From contig JADJYF010000001.1 in assembly GCA_016719885.1 (NCBI GenBank), forward strand, positions 248,001 through 312,000: a stretch of 64,000 bases of DNA. Direction: 5' to 3'. This document shows, in pieces, positions 8,461 through 17,418 of the stretch; positions within the stretch are counted from its first letter, which is position 1, and each line of letters begins with the position of its first letter. The position numbers and the translations under genes were made by a program. This DNA comes from Pseudomonadota bacterium (GTDB lineage: Bacteria; Pseudomonadota; Gammaproteobacteria; Ga0077536). Under the pieces are notes generated by a model that had not been told where the DNA came from, searched no databases, and worked only from the letters and a program-made list of their open reading frames with translations.

Positions 8461-9672
8461 ATGGACAGATCCGCTTTTTACGCCCATGCCCGCGACGATG
8501 TACGCGGTCCCTTGCACGGCATCACGGTGGTCGAGGCCACCACCACCTGGGCGGGGCCGATGGCGGCCTGCCTACTGGCGGATTTCGGCGCGACGGTGAT
8601 CAAGGTTGAGCACCCGCAGGGCGAGGTGGCACGCATGCTGCCGCCCTACCTGCCGGATTCGAAGCTGACGGTCGCCCATGAGACCGTCAATCGCAACAAG
8701 CAGAACGTGTCGCTGGACCTGCGCCTGGCCGAGGGCCGCGACATCTTCCTCAAGCTGTGCGCCCGCGCCGACATCGTCGTGGAGAACTTCAAGCCCGGCA
8801 CGCTGGCCGGCTGGGGCGTCGGTTACGCCGACGTGGCGGCGGTCAAGCACGACATCATCTACGTGTCGGTGAGCGGCTTTGGCCAGTTCGGGCCATTTTC
8901 CGAGCGGCCGGCCTACGACCCCATCGCGCAGAATTTCAGCGGCTGGACCTCGCTCAACGGCGACCCGCAGGGCGGCCCGACCAAGGCCCCGACCTTCCTC
9001 GGTGATGACCTGGCCGGCATGCACGGCGCGCTCGGCGCGCTGGCCGCGCTCCAGCATCGCCAGCGTACCGGCGAGGGCCAGCACGTCGACGTGGCGCTGC
9101 TCGACGGTCTCATCTTCCAGAGCAACGGCAACCTGACCTCGGGCGCGCTGGGCATCCCGCTCGAGCGCTACGGCAACCAGTTCTCATTGGCGGCGCCGGT
9201 GAACGTCTATGCGTGCCGCGATGGCAGCATCTATGGCGGCGTGTTGCTCGACAGCCATTGGCGCAGCCTGTGCGCGCTGCTGGAGCGTCCCGACCTGGCC
9301 ACGCTGCGCAACGCCGATCGCATCGCGCGCCGTGACGAGCTCGATGCCTTGATGGCCGACTGGTGCCGCCGCTTTCCGGCCGATGACGTGGTGGACAAGC
9401 TGGCCGCCGTCGGCGTCACCGCCACGCGCGTCAACACCTATGCCGAGGCGGCGCGCCATCCGCAGGTGGCGGCGCGGGACATGTTGCAGACCACGCGTTT
9501 GTCCGACGGCAGCGAGGTGCCCTTGACCGGCCCGGCGGCCAAGTTCTCACGCACGCCGACCGCCATCCGCGAAGCGGCGCCCACGCTCGGACAGGACAAC
9601 GCGCGAATTTATGGCGAGCTCGGCCTCGGCGCCGACGATCTCGAGCGCCTGCGCAAGGCGGGCGTAATCTGA
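8461..9672 (+). CDS. Class III CoA-transferase (CaiB/BaiF family)
   Basis: A 403-residue enzyme that moves CoA between carboxylic acids through an Asp-linked intermediate. The N-terminus has VVEATTTWAGPMAACLLADFG followed by VIKVEHPQG. The catalytic Asp lies in PTFLGDDLAGMHGA, and VDVALLDGLIF is also typical. The ATG follows GGGAGC; a longer in-frame start exists but its extra residues look non-coding. It could be annotated as a formyl-CoA or carnitine CoA-transferase relative; the acid substrate is unknown. It converges with the FHA gene across 16 bases. Confidence 0.9.
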   Translation: MDRSAFYAHARDDVRGPLHGITVVEATTTWAGPMAACLLADFGATVIKVEHPQGEVARMLPPYLPDSKLTVAHETVNRNKQNVSLDLRLAEGRDIFLKLCARADIVVENFKPGTLAGWGVGYADVAAVKHDIIYVSVSGFGQFGPFSERPAYDPIAQNFSGWTSLNGDPQGGPTKAPTFLGDDLAGMHGALGALAALQHRQRTGEGQHVDVALLDGLIFQSNGNLTSGALGIPLERYGNQFSLAAPVNVYACRDGSIYGGVLLDSHWRSLCALLERPDLATLRNADRIARRDELDALMADWCRRFPADDVVDKLAAVGVTATRVNTYAEAARHPQVAARDMLQTTRLSDGSEVPLTGPAAKFSRTPTAIREAAPTLGQDNARIYGELGLGADDLERLRKAGVI

Positions 9673-9688
9673 CAGGCGGCGGCGCGCC

Positions 9689-10774
9689 TTACATCGCGAA
9701 GTGTATGAGGTCGGGGTCGTCTTCGGCCGCTTCATCGCCGAGGGCAATGGTGCCGGCGCCGTGCAGCAGCATCGAGGCCTTGTGCAGCCTGGCGCGGCGT
9801 CCGTCGAGGAAGTGCAGGTAGGTGCCGTTGGAACTGTCGTCGACGAGGTGGTATTCACCGTCCTTGAACTCGATGCGGGCGTGAAAGCGCGACACGCGCT
9901 CGCGGCGCATGCGCAGATCGCAGTCGCTGACGCGGCCCAGGGTGAATGGGCCGACGTGGGTGGCCAGGTCCCAGTTCAAGCCGCGCCACGCGAGCTTGAG
10001 CTGCGGCGGACGCTTGAACAGGTTCTTCAGGCGCCCGCTGGTGGCGAGCCGCGTTTCGGTGGTTTCCTCGATGCTGTCCTTCTTGTGCTTTTCCCATTCC
10101 AGGCGACGTCGTAGCTGATCGCGCACATCGGTCGACACCTCGTGGCGCAGGAAGGAATTCGGCGCGCGGGTCACGAACTTCAACAGCTCTTCGCACCACG
10201 GCTCGGTGACATCGGCCGGATTGAAAAACTGGCGACGCTCCACCAGTTCATCGTAATTGCGCGTCACGAGTTGCACGGCCGCATGTTCGACATCGATGCT
10301 GAACTGCAGGCTGGTCGGCACCGGGCCCTCGATGGTGACCAGGGCTTTCTGATTGGCGCCGCGCGTATCCGTGACGCGCAGCACCTTGAGCGCCAGATCC
10401 TGGCGCCGCAGGCGATCGACCCAGGTGGTGGGCGAGGTGCCGGCGGTGGTCATTTCCAGGGGCCGCACCTTGGCGAGCTTGAGCGTGCAGCGCAGGGTCA
10501 CGGTGCTGGGGGGCGTGCCTTCGGCGCTGACTGAATAATTGCCCTGCTGGAATCCGGCCACGTCGCCGATGCCGGGGATCTTGAGCGTCACCGGCGTTTC
10601 GTCGCCGAGGATGTTCAGCTGCTTGACCAATTCCGAAAGGTTGGCGTGGATGCGGAACAGCGCCGGCAAGGCTACCGCGCGAAGGGCGTCGGCGCGCGCG
10701 TCATCGTCGACATTCGAACTGCGCTGGGCTTCTTTTTCCGCCGCGCGCTTCTTGAGTTCGTCCAGCAATCCCAT
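9689..10774 (-). CDS. FHA-domain protein with uncharacterised N-terminal region
   Basis: A 361-residue soluble protein. A forkhead-associated phosphothreonine-binding domain occupies about 265-345, with the core motifs FTLGRVSDCDLRM, VSRFHARIEF and VDDSSNGTYLHF. The N-terminal 240 residues begin with a charged helix (LLDELKKRAAEKEAQ) and contain no domain I recognise. The middle is acidic/basic and may bind partners. No kinase, phosphatase or type VI secretion gene is adjacent, so its signalling partner is not visible here. The start ATG follows a GGGG-containing leader. Confidence 0.75.
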   Translation of the reverse strand: MGLLDELKKRAAEKEAQRSSNVDDDARADALRAVALPALFRIHANLSELVKQLNILGDETPVTLKIPGIGDVAGFQQGNYSVSAEGTPPSTVTLRCTLKLAKVRPLEMTTAGTSPTTWVDRLRRQDLALKVLRVTDTRGANQKALVTIEGPVPTSLQFSIDVEHAAVQLVTRNYDELVERRQFFNPADVTEPWCEELLKFVTRAPNSFLRHEVSTDVRDQLRRRLEWEKHKKDSIEETTETRLATSGRLKNLFKRPPQLKLAWRGLNWDLATHVGPFTLGRVSDCDLRMRRERVSRFHARIEFKDGEYHLVDDSSNGTYLHFLDGRRARLHKASMLLHGAGTIALGDEAAEDDPDLIHFAM

Positions 10775-11016
10775 CCGCTGCCCCTGTTGCCGCCTCGGCC
10801 TTGGTGATGAAGCGCCCGTCCTCGCGACCTCGGTATTGCTTCATCTTAGCATCGTGTTCGCCGGTAATTCACCGCCATACAACGACATTGCAACAACAAT
10901 TCACGTAGTGCTTGAGGCTGGGACAGTGCTGGCCCGGCTAGCTTGGCGCGGAGACCGGCGGCGCGAACGTCGCGCATGATCGAGTGAGGGGAGAGGAGGG
11001 GCAGGGAGGAGAGTGG

Positions 11017-11040
11017 ACCCCACGCCCGGGGGCGTGGGGT
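11017..11040 (-). terminator. Second of two tandem hairpins after the RND gene
   Basis: Perfect 10-bp arms (ACCCCACGCC/GGCGTGGGGT) enclose a 4-nt loop. It lies about 46 bases beyond the RND stop, just after another hairpin. There is no U-tract, so it may act as a terminator backup or an RNA 3'-end stabiliser. Confidence 0.4.
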
Positions 11041-11047
11041 TGCCGAC

Positions 11048-11074
11048 CCTGCCACGGCCTTGCGCCGTGGCAGG
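11048..11074 (-). terminator. Strong hairpin immediately after the RND gene
   Basis: Perfect 11-bp arms (CCTGCCACGGC/GCCGTGGCAGG) enclose a 5-nt loop, starting 11 bases after the exporter stop codon. No T-run follows on the minus strand. It is terminator-like by position and stability. Confidence 0.5.
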
Positions 11075-11085
11075 CAACGCAGCGC

Positions 11086-13509
11086 TCAGGCGACGGCGGT
11101 CTCGTCGACCTTGTCCATGAACTGCGACAAGTCCACGCTTTCGCCGACCAACAGGTCGGTGCGACGCAGGAAGTTCGGGTTCACGAACCATACTTCCAGC
11201 GGTAGCACGACCAGCGACAGCACCATGTTGATCAGCATGATGGCGACCAGCAGCACGCCCATGTCGGCCATGAACTTCAGATCCGACAGGAAGTACCAGG
11301 GCATGATGGCCAGCAGCATGATGGACGCGGTGAACATGATCGCCTTACCGGTGGTGGTCAGGGACGCGAAGATGGCTTTCTTCAAGTCCTGTTCCTGGGC
11401 GATGTATTCCTCGCAGATACGTGACAACAGGTAGATGCCGTAGTCGATACCGACGCCGACGCCCATCACCGCCACGATCGCGGCGTTGATGTCGAGGCCG
11501 ATGCCGAGCACGTGCATCGCCGCCATCAGCATGAAGTTCGACAGGTTCACCGGCACCAGCAGCAGGAACGCCGCCACGACCGAGCGGTAGGCGTACCAGG
11601 CGAGGAAGAACACGCCGATGTTCACGCAGCCCAGGATCAGCCAGTGGTACTTGTGCACCACGTTGTTCATGGCCTGCTGCAGCGCGATCACGCCGGTGGC
11701 GATACGCACCTTGAACTCCGGATGGTCGAGGCCGACCTTCGCGCCTGCCGCGAAAGCGGACGCGAGCGCCGAGTCCACGGTCTCCTGCTTGTTGTCGCGG
11801 AACCACGCCGAGACCGTCGAATTCTGGAATTCGAAGTCGGCGACGTGGCTGAAGTTGATGGCGTTGGAACCCATCAGCGCCGCGAAGCCGGCCGCCGAAA
11901 TGGCTTCGTCGGTCGGGTCAAGCGGCATCCACTTGGGGTTACCGCCGGCGAACAGCCGGTTGATGTCGCGCATGTAGTCCGAGAACGACAGCGTCGCGCG
12001 CGGCGGCAGGTTCGGATCGGCCTCCAGCGTGCGCTGCAGTTCGGTCGCCACCTTCACCACTTCCGGCGTATTCACCACGCGGTGATCGTTCTTGCGGCTC
12101 TTCGCCTCGAGCACGATTTCCAGCGTGTTGGTGCCGGGGAAGTGCGCATTGATGGCGCGCGTGCCGGTGTTGAACTCCGAATCATTCCACAGCAGGTTGG
12201 TGCCCTCGACCGGGTTGCCGACCTTGATCTGCGAGGTCAGGTAGATGGAGATGATGGCGGCCACGACCACCACCACGGCCGTGCCCCGCGCCGCGTTGCC
12301 GTAGGTGATATGCGCGATGCCCTCGAGCAGCTTGGTCTGCCAGCGATGGAAGGCCGATTCCTTGTCTTCGCCGCCGACGATTTCTTCCAGGTTCTTCGGC
12401 GCCGGCAGGTAGGACAGCAGGATCGAGGCCAGGAACACGCCGGTCGGGATGATCCAGAACGCCCACCAACCGCAGAAGATCGAATGGTTGATCATGGTCG
12501 TGATCGGCGCGATGGCGATGAAGATGATGCCGAACACGTCGGTGAAGATGCCGAGAATCGAGGGCGCCATCATGATGCCCATGGTGATTTCCGCGGCCAG
12601 CACCTTGTCCTTCACATGGTGCAGGATTTCGTAGTAGCGCTCGGTGTACTGGATGCAGTGCGAAATCGAGCGCGCCACCAGCAGCAAGGGCACGATCATC
12701 AGCAGCGGTTCAATCGGACGCTCATACCAGCCGATGGTGCCGAAGCCCCAGATACCGGCGACCGCCGCGCTCACCAGCGGCATCACGGTGCCGGCGATGT
12801 TGCCCATGTAGAACACCAGCAACAGCAGCATCACGCCGATGGTGGCGGCGAAGATCTTGTAGGTCTGGTGCTGCAGCTTGTACACCCAGCCGGTCAGCGC
12901 GGGCTGGCCGACGAGATGGATATCGTGGTTGGCGTCGCGGTTCTTTTCGACCAGGTCCTGCACGTACTTGAACGACGCGCCGTAGTCGATGCTGTCGAGG
13001 AAGGCGGCGTTGAGCAGGGTCGCGGTGCTGTCACCCGAAATGTAGAAGGTCTGCGCGCCGGACGAGATGTTGACGCGGCGGCGGAACTCCGCGATTTCCT
13101 CCTCCGTCTTCGGCGCATGGGCCTCCATCAGCGGCTTGGTGTCGATACCATCGCGGGTTGCTTCCGCGTAGCGCATCTTTTCCGTCGCGATCGAGATGAT
13201 CTGGTCATGGTCGATGCTCGGCGCCAAGTCGATGTCGCGAGTCATCTGGTAGACCTTGCCCAGCGTCTCGGGATTGTAGATGTCGCCATTCTTGTTCTTG
13301 ATCATGATCGTCATCGTCAACGGATTACCGAAGTTGCGATGCGCGAAGAAGACCTTGACGAATTCCTCGTTGGTCGGCAGGAAGTCGTTGTAGATGGTGC
13401 GAATTTCGACTTTCGGAAACTGGCTCATGAAGGCCAGCGTCACGATAATGAAGGCCATGCCCACGCCGAAGCGATGGGTCATGATCCATTTGGCGATTCG
13501 GAATCTCAT
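11086..13509 (-). CDS. RND-superfamily (MmpL/HpnN-like) exporter
   Basis: An 807-residue inner-membrane protein with the RND layout: a first helix at about 10-30, a large periplasmic loop, a block of five or so helices (about 215-400), a second periplasmic loop and a C-terminal helix block (about 620-775). The C-terminal half holds AAIVAVMGVGVGIDYGIYL, the proton-relay region of the MMPL group. The equivalent place in the N-terminal half reads LLLVARSISHCIQYTE and lacks an Asp. Such proteins usually move lipids or other hydrophobic molecules. It is preceded on the same strand by an acyl-CoA dehydrogenase, which hints at a lipid-related cargo; this is inference. Confidence 0.85.
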   Translation of the reverse strand: MRFRIAKWIMTHRFGVGMAFIIVTLAFMSQFPKVEIRTIYNDFLPTNEEFVKVFFAHRNFGNPLTMTIMIKNKNGDIYNPETLGKVYQMTRDIDLAPSIDHDQIISIATEKMRYAEATRDGIDTKPLMEAHAPKTEEEIAEFRRRVNISSGAQTFYISGDSTATLLNAAFLDSIDYGASFKYVQDLVEKNRDANHDIHLVGQPALTGWVYKLQHQTYKIFAATIGVMLLLLVFYMGNIAGTVMPLVSAAVAGIWGFGTIGWYERPIEPLLMIVPLLLVARSISHCIQYTERYYEILHHVKDKVLAAEITMGIMMAPSILGIFTDVFGIIFIAIAPITTMINHSIFCGWWAFWIIPTGVFLASILLSYLPAPKNLEEIVGGEDKESAFHRWQTKLLEGIAHITYGNAARGTAVVVVVAAIISIYLTSQIKVGNPVEGTNLLWNDSEFNTGTRAINAHFPGTNTLEIVLEAKSRKNDHRVVNTPEVVKVATELQRTLEADPNLPPRATLSFSDYMRDINRLFAGGNPKWMPLDPTDEAISAAGFAALMGSNAINFSHVADFEFQNSTVSAWFRDNKQETVDSALASAFAAGAKVGLDHPEFKVRIATGVIALQQAMNNVVHKYHWLILGCVNIGVFFLAWYAYRSVVAAFLLLVPVNLSNFMLMAAMHVLGIGLDINAAIVAVMGVGVGIDYGIYLLSRICEEYIAQEQDLKKAIFASLTTTGKAIMFTASIMLLAIMPWYFLSDLKFMADMGVLLVAIMLINMVLSLVVLPLEVWFVNPNFLRRTDLLVGESVDLSQFMDKVDETAVA

Positions 13510-13720
13510 GGAATGAAACTCTCCCGATGGTAGTGATTATCTAATGTGATGTGATGACGCCAGTCGCCAGGCGCCCCACCATCCTTCTCGACCGACCATT
13601 CACTCGACGGCTGCGCCGCCTTCCCCGAATGGCCTGCCGAGTGCCGGCGCGCAATCTGCCTTGTGAGCGAATGCGCGCCGCGCGCGGCGGCGGAGTCAAC
13701 CTGCTTCAGGCGAGCCTCGT

Positions 13721-14938
13721 TCAACCCGCCAGCGTCTGCTGAATGGTCAGTTTCCCAAGCTGAGACATGTGGACTTCGTCGGGGCCATCCGCCAGACGCA
13801 CCGAACGCGCGTAGGAGAATATTTCCGGAAGCACAGTATCCTGGCATACACCCATGCCGCCATGGGCCTGCATCGCCCGGTCGGCGATGGTCTGGCACAT
13901 CTGCGGCACGATGATTTTTATCATCGCGATGGCATCCTTGGCCACCTTGTTGCCTTCCCGATCGAGACGATCGGCGGCCCACAGCGTGAGCAGGCGAGCC
14001 TGCTCGACTTCACAACGCGATTTCGCGATGTCTTGCCGGATGCTTGACTGCTCCGACAATTTCTTGCCGAAAGCCACGCGGCTCTCGACGCGTGCGCACA
14101 TGATGTCGAGGGCGCGCTGGGCGCAGCCGATCAGGCGCATGCAATGGTGGATACGGCCCGGCCCGAGCCGGCCCTGCGCGATTTCGAAGCCGCGGCCTTC
14201 GCCGAGCAAGAGGTTCGCCACCGGCACGCGCATATTGGTCATGCGCACTTCGCCGTGACCGTGGGGCGAGTGCATGTCGTTCAGCACGCGCAGCGGGCGC
14301 ACGATCTCGAAGCCCGGCGTGCCGGCCGGCACCAACACCATGGACTGCTGCACGTGGCGTGCGGCGCCCGGGTCGGTCTTGCCCATCAGGATGTAAATCT
14401 TGTTGCGCGGGTCGAACACGCAGGAGCTCCACCACTTGCGGCCGTTGATGACGTACTCGTCACCGTCACGCTTGATGGAGGTTTCGACGTTGGTGGCGTC
14501 GGACGACGCAACCTGCGGTTCGGTCATGAGGTATGAGGAGCGGATCTCGCCGGCCAGCAGCGGTTCGAGCCAGCGCTTTTTCTGTTCCGGCGTGCCATAA
14601 CGCGCCAGCACTTCCATGTTGCCGGTGTCGGGCGCGCTGCAGTTGAAGACTTCCGAGGCCCAGTGCACGCGGCCCATTTCCTCGGCCAACGGCGCGTATT
14701 CGAGATTGGTCAGGCCGGGGCTGTACTCATGGTATTCGTGCGGCAGGAACAGGTTCCACAGGCCTTGCGCCTTGGCGATTTTCTTCAGTTCCTCGATCTG
14801 CGGCGGCACCACCCACAGATTCTTGGGATCGTGGTTGAAGGTGTAAATCTCTTCTTCGATCGGGTAGACGTGCTCCTTCATGAAGGCGCGCACCTGCTCG
14901 AGTAGCTGGCGACTCTTGTCGTTATATGTGAAATCCAC
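13721..14938 (-). CDS. Acyl-CoA dehydrogenase family protein
   Basis: A 405-residue FAD enzyme that introduces an alpha,beta double bond into acyl-CoA thioesters. The N-terminal helical domain is followed by YLMTEPQVASSDATNVET (flavin-contact region), QAHGGMGVCQD and a putative catalytic Glu in RLADGPDEVHMSQLG. It resembles the ACAD10/11-type long-chain group. I chose the GTG of VDFTYNDKS because GGGGAG lies five bases upstream; a longer version adds 12 poor residues. The RND exporter begins 211 bases downstream. Cotranscription is possible but the gap is long and includes a GC palindrome (13676-13689). Confidence 0.9.
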   Translation of the reverse strand: MDFTYNDKSRQLLEQVRAFMKEHVYPIEEEIYTFNHDPKNLWVVPPQIEELKKIAKAQGLWNLFLPHEYHEYSPGLTNLEYAPLAEEMGRVHWASEVFNCSAPDTGNMEVLARYGTPEQKKRWLEPLLAGEIRSSYLMTEPQVASSDATNVETSIKRDGDEYVINGRKWWSSCVFDPRNKIYILMGKTDPGAARHVQQSMVLVPAGTPGFEIVRPLRVLNDMHSPHGHGEVRMTNMRVPVANLLLGEGRGFEIAQGRLGPGRIHHCMRLIGCAQRALDIMCARVESRVAFGKKLSEQSSIRQDIAKSRCEVEQARLLTLWAADRLDREGNKVAKDAIAMIKIIVPQMCQTIADRAMQAHGGMGVCQDTVLPEIFSYARSVRLADGPDEVHMSQLGKLTIQQTLAG

Positions 14939-15077
14939 GATGACTCCCCTGGAAACCGGAAACGGCGAAAGCAAACGCCGGTAGTCTACCCGGTAAAGCG
15001 GGCCCCGACGACATTCCCCTTTCGAGTTTTTTCATTGGCGAAAGAGCGATTTAACGCCATTTCACCGACCACTGTCG

Positions 15078-15114
15078 CGCGCCGCCCGTTGCCGCAGTGC
15101 AGCAGGGCGGCGCG
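15078..15114 (-). terminator. Hairpin after the serine hydrolase gene
   Basis: Perfect 10-bp arms (CGCGCCGCCC/GGGCGGCGCG) with a 17-nt loop begin 13 bases after the hydrolase stop codon. No U-tract follows. Position favours a terminator between the hydrolase and the acyl-CoA dehydrogenase gene. Confidence 0.4.
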
Positions 15115-15127
15115 ACGATTCCGGCCC

Positions 15128-16288
15128 TCAGTCGATGAGCGAAGTCACCACCAGGTCGGCCAGGCGTTGCAGGCGTTCAATGTGGTAGGTCTCTTCCATG
15201 AGGCCGGTGGAGAGGAACGCGAAAGTCAGGTCGAGCTCCGGGTCGACCCAGAAGCAGGTGGAGCCCGCGCCCCAACCGCAGAAGCTCTTGGGGCTGGAGA
15301 AATTGCTCATCGGGCCCGGCAGCACGCCTTCGCCGCGCACGAAGAAACCCAGCCCGATATTGGCCGGCCACGGCTCCCAGCCGCGGGTGTCGGCGGCGTA
15401 GTCGAACAGGGCGTTCGGCTTGTCGCCGGTGAAATTCTTGGTGCAGTAGGCCAGCGTGCGCGGCGACAGCAGGCGCACGCCGTCCAGTTCGCCGCCGTTG
15501 CGCAGCATCAGCGCGAAACGGTGCAGGTCGTCGATGCTGGTGATGTAACCGCCGGCAGGGATCTCGGCGCCCGGCATCGTCACCACCTGGCCCACCCCCA
15601 GCACGTCTTCCGGCGCGAACATGCCGGCCTCGGTATAACAGGTCGACACCGGGCACAGGCGCGCCACGAGGTCGTCGCGCGGGCCCATGGCGGTGTTCTT
15701 CATCTTGAGCGGCGCGAACAGGTCCTGGTTGAGGATCTGGGTGAAGCTGCGGCGGCTGCCCTCGGCGCGCTTGACCATCTCGGCCAGCACCGCATGGGCG
15801 GCGATGATCGAGTAGTTGACGCGCTCGCCCGGGCGCGTTTCGGGCCGCTGGCTGGCCACGTAGGCCGTCAGCTTGCCGACGTCGATCAAGGTTTCCAGCG
15901 GGACCGCCGGGATGGTCGACTGGATGCCGCTGGTATGCGTCAACAAGTGCCACAGCTTGATGCCGCGCATGCCGCGCGTGCGGAATTCGGGAATCAAGTC
16001 GCCGACCTGCATGTCGAGATGCAGGGCGCCGCTCTCGACGCGGTTGAGCACGATGACGTTGGTGAACTGCTTGCCGATGGAGAACGACACGAAGGTATCG
16101 TCGAAGTCGAGCTTGCGCCCGTTGGCGCGATCCGCGTAGCCATGTACGCCGCGATAGGCGACCACGCCTCGGCGGCTGACGCACAGCGCCGCGCCGTTGT
16201 AGCGGCCGGCGGCGATATCCGCCTCGATGCGGGCCGGCAGGCGCGCGAGTCGTTGATGATCGATGCCGAGCTTGGCTGATGAGTCCAT
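15128..16288 (-). CDS. Serine hydrolase, beta-lactamase class C / esterase EstB family
   Basis: A 386-residue penicillin-binding-protein-fold hydrolase. The nucleophile motif SxxK appears as FSIGK near residue 71. The tyrosine motif reads VNYSII, so the usual YxN is YSI here. HLLTHTSGIQ is a strong family mark. No signal peptide is seen, which argues for a cytosolic esterase or lactonase rather than a secreted beta-lactamase. The chosen ATG has an excellent GGGGAGGA upstream. It is divergent from the surE-like gene, with about 111 bases between the starts. Confidence 0.85.
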   Translation of the reverse strand: MDSSAKLGIDHQRLARLPARIEADIAAGRYNGAALCVSRRGVVAYRGVHGYADRANGRKLDFDDTFVSFSIGKQFTNVIVLNRVESGALHLDMQVGDLIPEFRTRGMRGIKLWHLLTHTSGIQSTIPAVPLETLIDVGKLTAYVASQRPETRPGERVNYSIIAAHAVLAEMVKRAEGSRRSFTQILNQDLFAPLKMKNTAMGPRDDLVARLCPVSTCYTEAGMFAPEDVLGVGQVVTMPGAEIPAGGYITSIDDLHRFALMLRNGGELDGVRLLSPRTLAYCTKNFTGDKPNALFDYAADTRGWEPWPANIGLGFFVRGEGVLPGPMSNFSSPKSFCGWGAGSTCFWVDPELDLTFAFLSTGLMEETYHIERLQRLADLVVTSLID

Positions 16289-16399
16289 GGTAAGTCCTCC
16301 CCGTGTCATGAGTCCGTGGCATTCTAACCATGCGCGCCGCGCGGACCTTGAAAAAGATCAAGCCGCGGCATGCATGGAAAATCATCACGGGGGACAGGC

Positions 16400-17314
16400 A
16401 TGCAACGGTTCGGAGGCAGGTGGACAGCGGCGGCCTTGTGCCTGCTGGCAAGTATCGTGTGCGGGCCGGCCGCGGCCGACCCCGCGCGCCTGCGCGTGAT
16501 GCTGACCAACGATGACGGCTACCAGGCGGCCGGCCTCGTGGCCCTGCGCGCGGCGCTCGAACGGGCCGGTTTCGAGGTCACGGTGGTTGCGCCGCTCGCC
16601 CAGCAGAGCGGCAGCGGCGTACGCCTCACGCTCGGCGAGATCGCGGTCGAGGATCACGGGCGCCGCACCTGGTCGGTGGACGGCAGTCCGGCCGACAGCG
16701 CGGCCTATGGACTGACGCAGGTGTTCGCGACACAGCGGCCGGACATCGTGGTGTCGGGCACCAATCTCGGCCAGAACCTCGGCGCCAACGTGGTCAGTTC
16801 CGGTACGGTCGGCGCGGCGGTCATGGCGGTACAACTCGGCGTGCCGGCCATCGCGGTCTCGGTAGGCCTCGATCTGGCCGAGGCCAAGGCGCAGCCGACG
16901 CCGTTCCCGAGCACGGTGGCCGCCTATCCGCTGGCCGCGGAATTCGTCGCCCGCGTGCTGCAACGGCTGGCGCAGGCCGCCGGGGGCGGCCCGCTGTTGC
17001 CCGCCAATACCGTGCTCAACCTCAACGTGCCGGCGCGGCCGGCCGACCAGGTCCGGGGCGTGCGCCTGGCGCCGCTCGGTCGGCACGGCGGCTTTCGCAT
17101 GGCCTACCCGCCGGCAAGCGAGGCAGGCCGGGTGCGCAGCACCCTTGCCGTTGACACCGAGGGTGAACTGGAACTCGACGCCGATACGGGATGGTTCGCG
17201 CGCGGCTACATCACGGTCTCGGTGTTGCGCCCCGACTGGAATGCCGACGCCGCGAGCGCCGCAGACCTTGCGCCGCGTCTCGGTGAGCTCGAGCGCCTAC
17301 GCCTGCCGCCATGA
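16400..17314 (+). CDS. surE: SurE-family 5'/3'-nucleotidase with a signal peptide
   Basis: A 304-residue survival-protein-E family phosphatase. The metal-site motif NDDGYQAAG and the loop VVSGTNLGQNLGANVVSSGT identify the family. Unlike the cytosolic enzyme of Escherichia coli, this one starts with RWTAAALCLLASIVCGPAAA, a clear Sec signal peptide with a predicted cleavage after AAA, so I infer a periplasmic enzyme. The ATG follows a GGGGGA ribosome-binding site. It is also about 50 residues longer than the usual SurE. None of the usual surE neighbours (pcm, nlpD, rpoS) is present, so it may be a paralogue of a housekeeping copy elsewhere. Confidence 0.85.
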   Translation: MQRFGGRWTAAALCLLASIVCGPAAADPARLRVMLTNDDGYQAAGLVALRAALERAGFEVTVVAPLAQQSGSGVRLTLGEIAVEDHGRRTWSVDGSPADSAAYGLTQVFATQRPDIVVSGTNLGQNLGANVVSSGTVGAAVMAVQLGVPAIAVSVGLDLAEAKAQPTPFPSTVAAYPLAAEFVARVLQRLAQAAGGGPLLPANTVLNLNVPARPADQVRGVRLAPLGRHGGFRMAYPPASEAGRVRSTLAVDTEGELELDADTGWFARGYITVSVLRPDWNADAASAADLAPRLGELERLRLPP

Positions 17315-17418
17315 AACGCGCCCCAACCAGCGGGCAACAATAAAGCTACAAACGGGACTGCTTGGAGGCGCGGGCTTTTCCTACACTCGTTGCTACTCAA
17401 CGCACGGGGAAGCACGCC

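Larger units (their letters stand above)
10775..11085. other. 311-bp intergenic region with two tandem hairpins
   Basis: It separates the FHA gene, transcribed leftward, from the end of the RND exporter gene, also leftward. I see no convincing gene. The right part carries two strong hairpins, listed separately. The left part should hold the FHA-gene promoter, but no clear -35/-10 pair is visible. Confidence 0.5.

Noticed and set aside
11512..13533. 673-residue open frame opposite the RND gene
   Set aside because: Composition is His/Arg/Asp-rich as expected for the antisense of a GC-rich gene; no domain, and the RND gene is certain.
13676..13689. 14-bp GC palindrome CGCCGCGCGCGGCG as a regulatory site
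   Set aside because: Simple CG alternation in very GC-rich DNA; such palindromes arise by chance and position gives no added support.
15035..16279. 414-residue plus-strand open frame opposite the serine hydrolase
   Set aside because: Antisense shadow; the minus-strand frame has SxxK and other family motifs.
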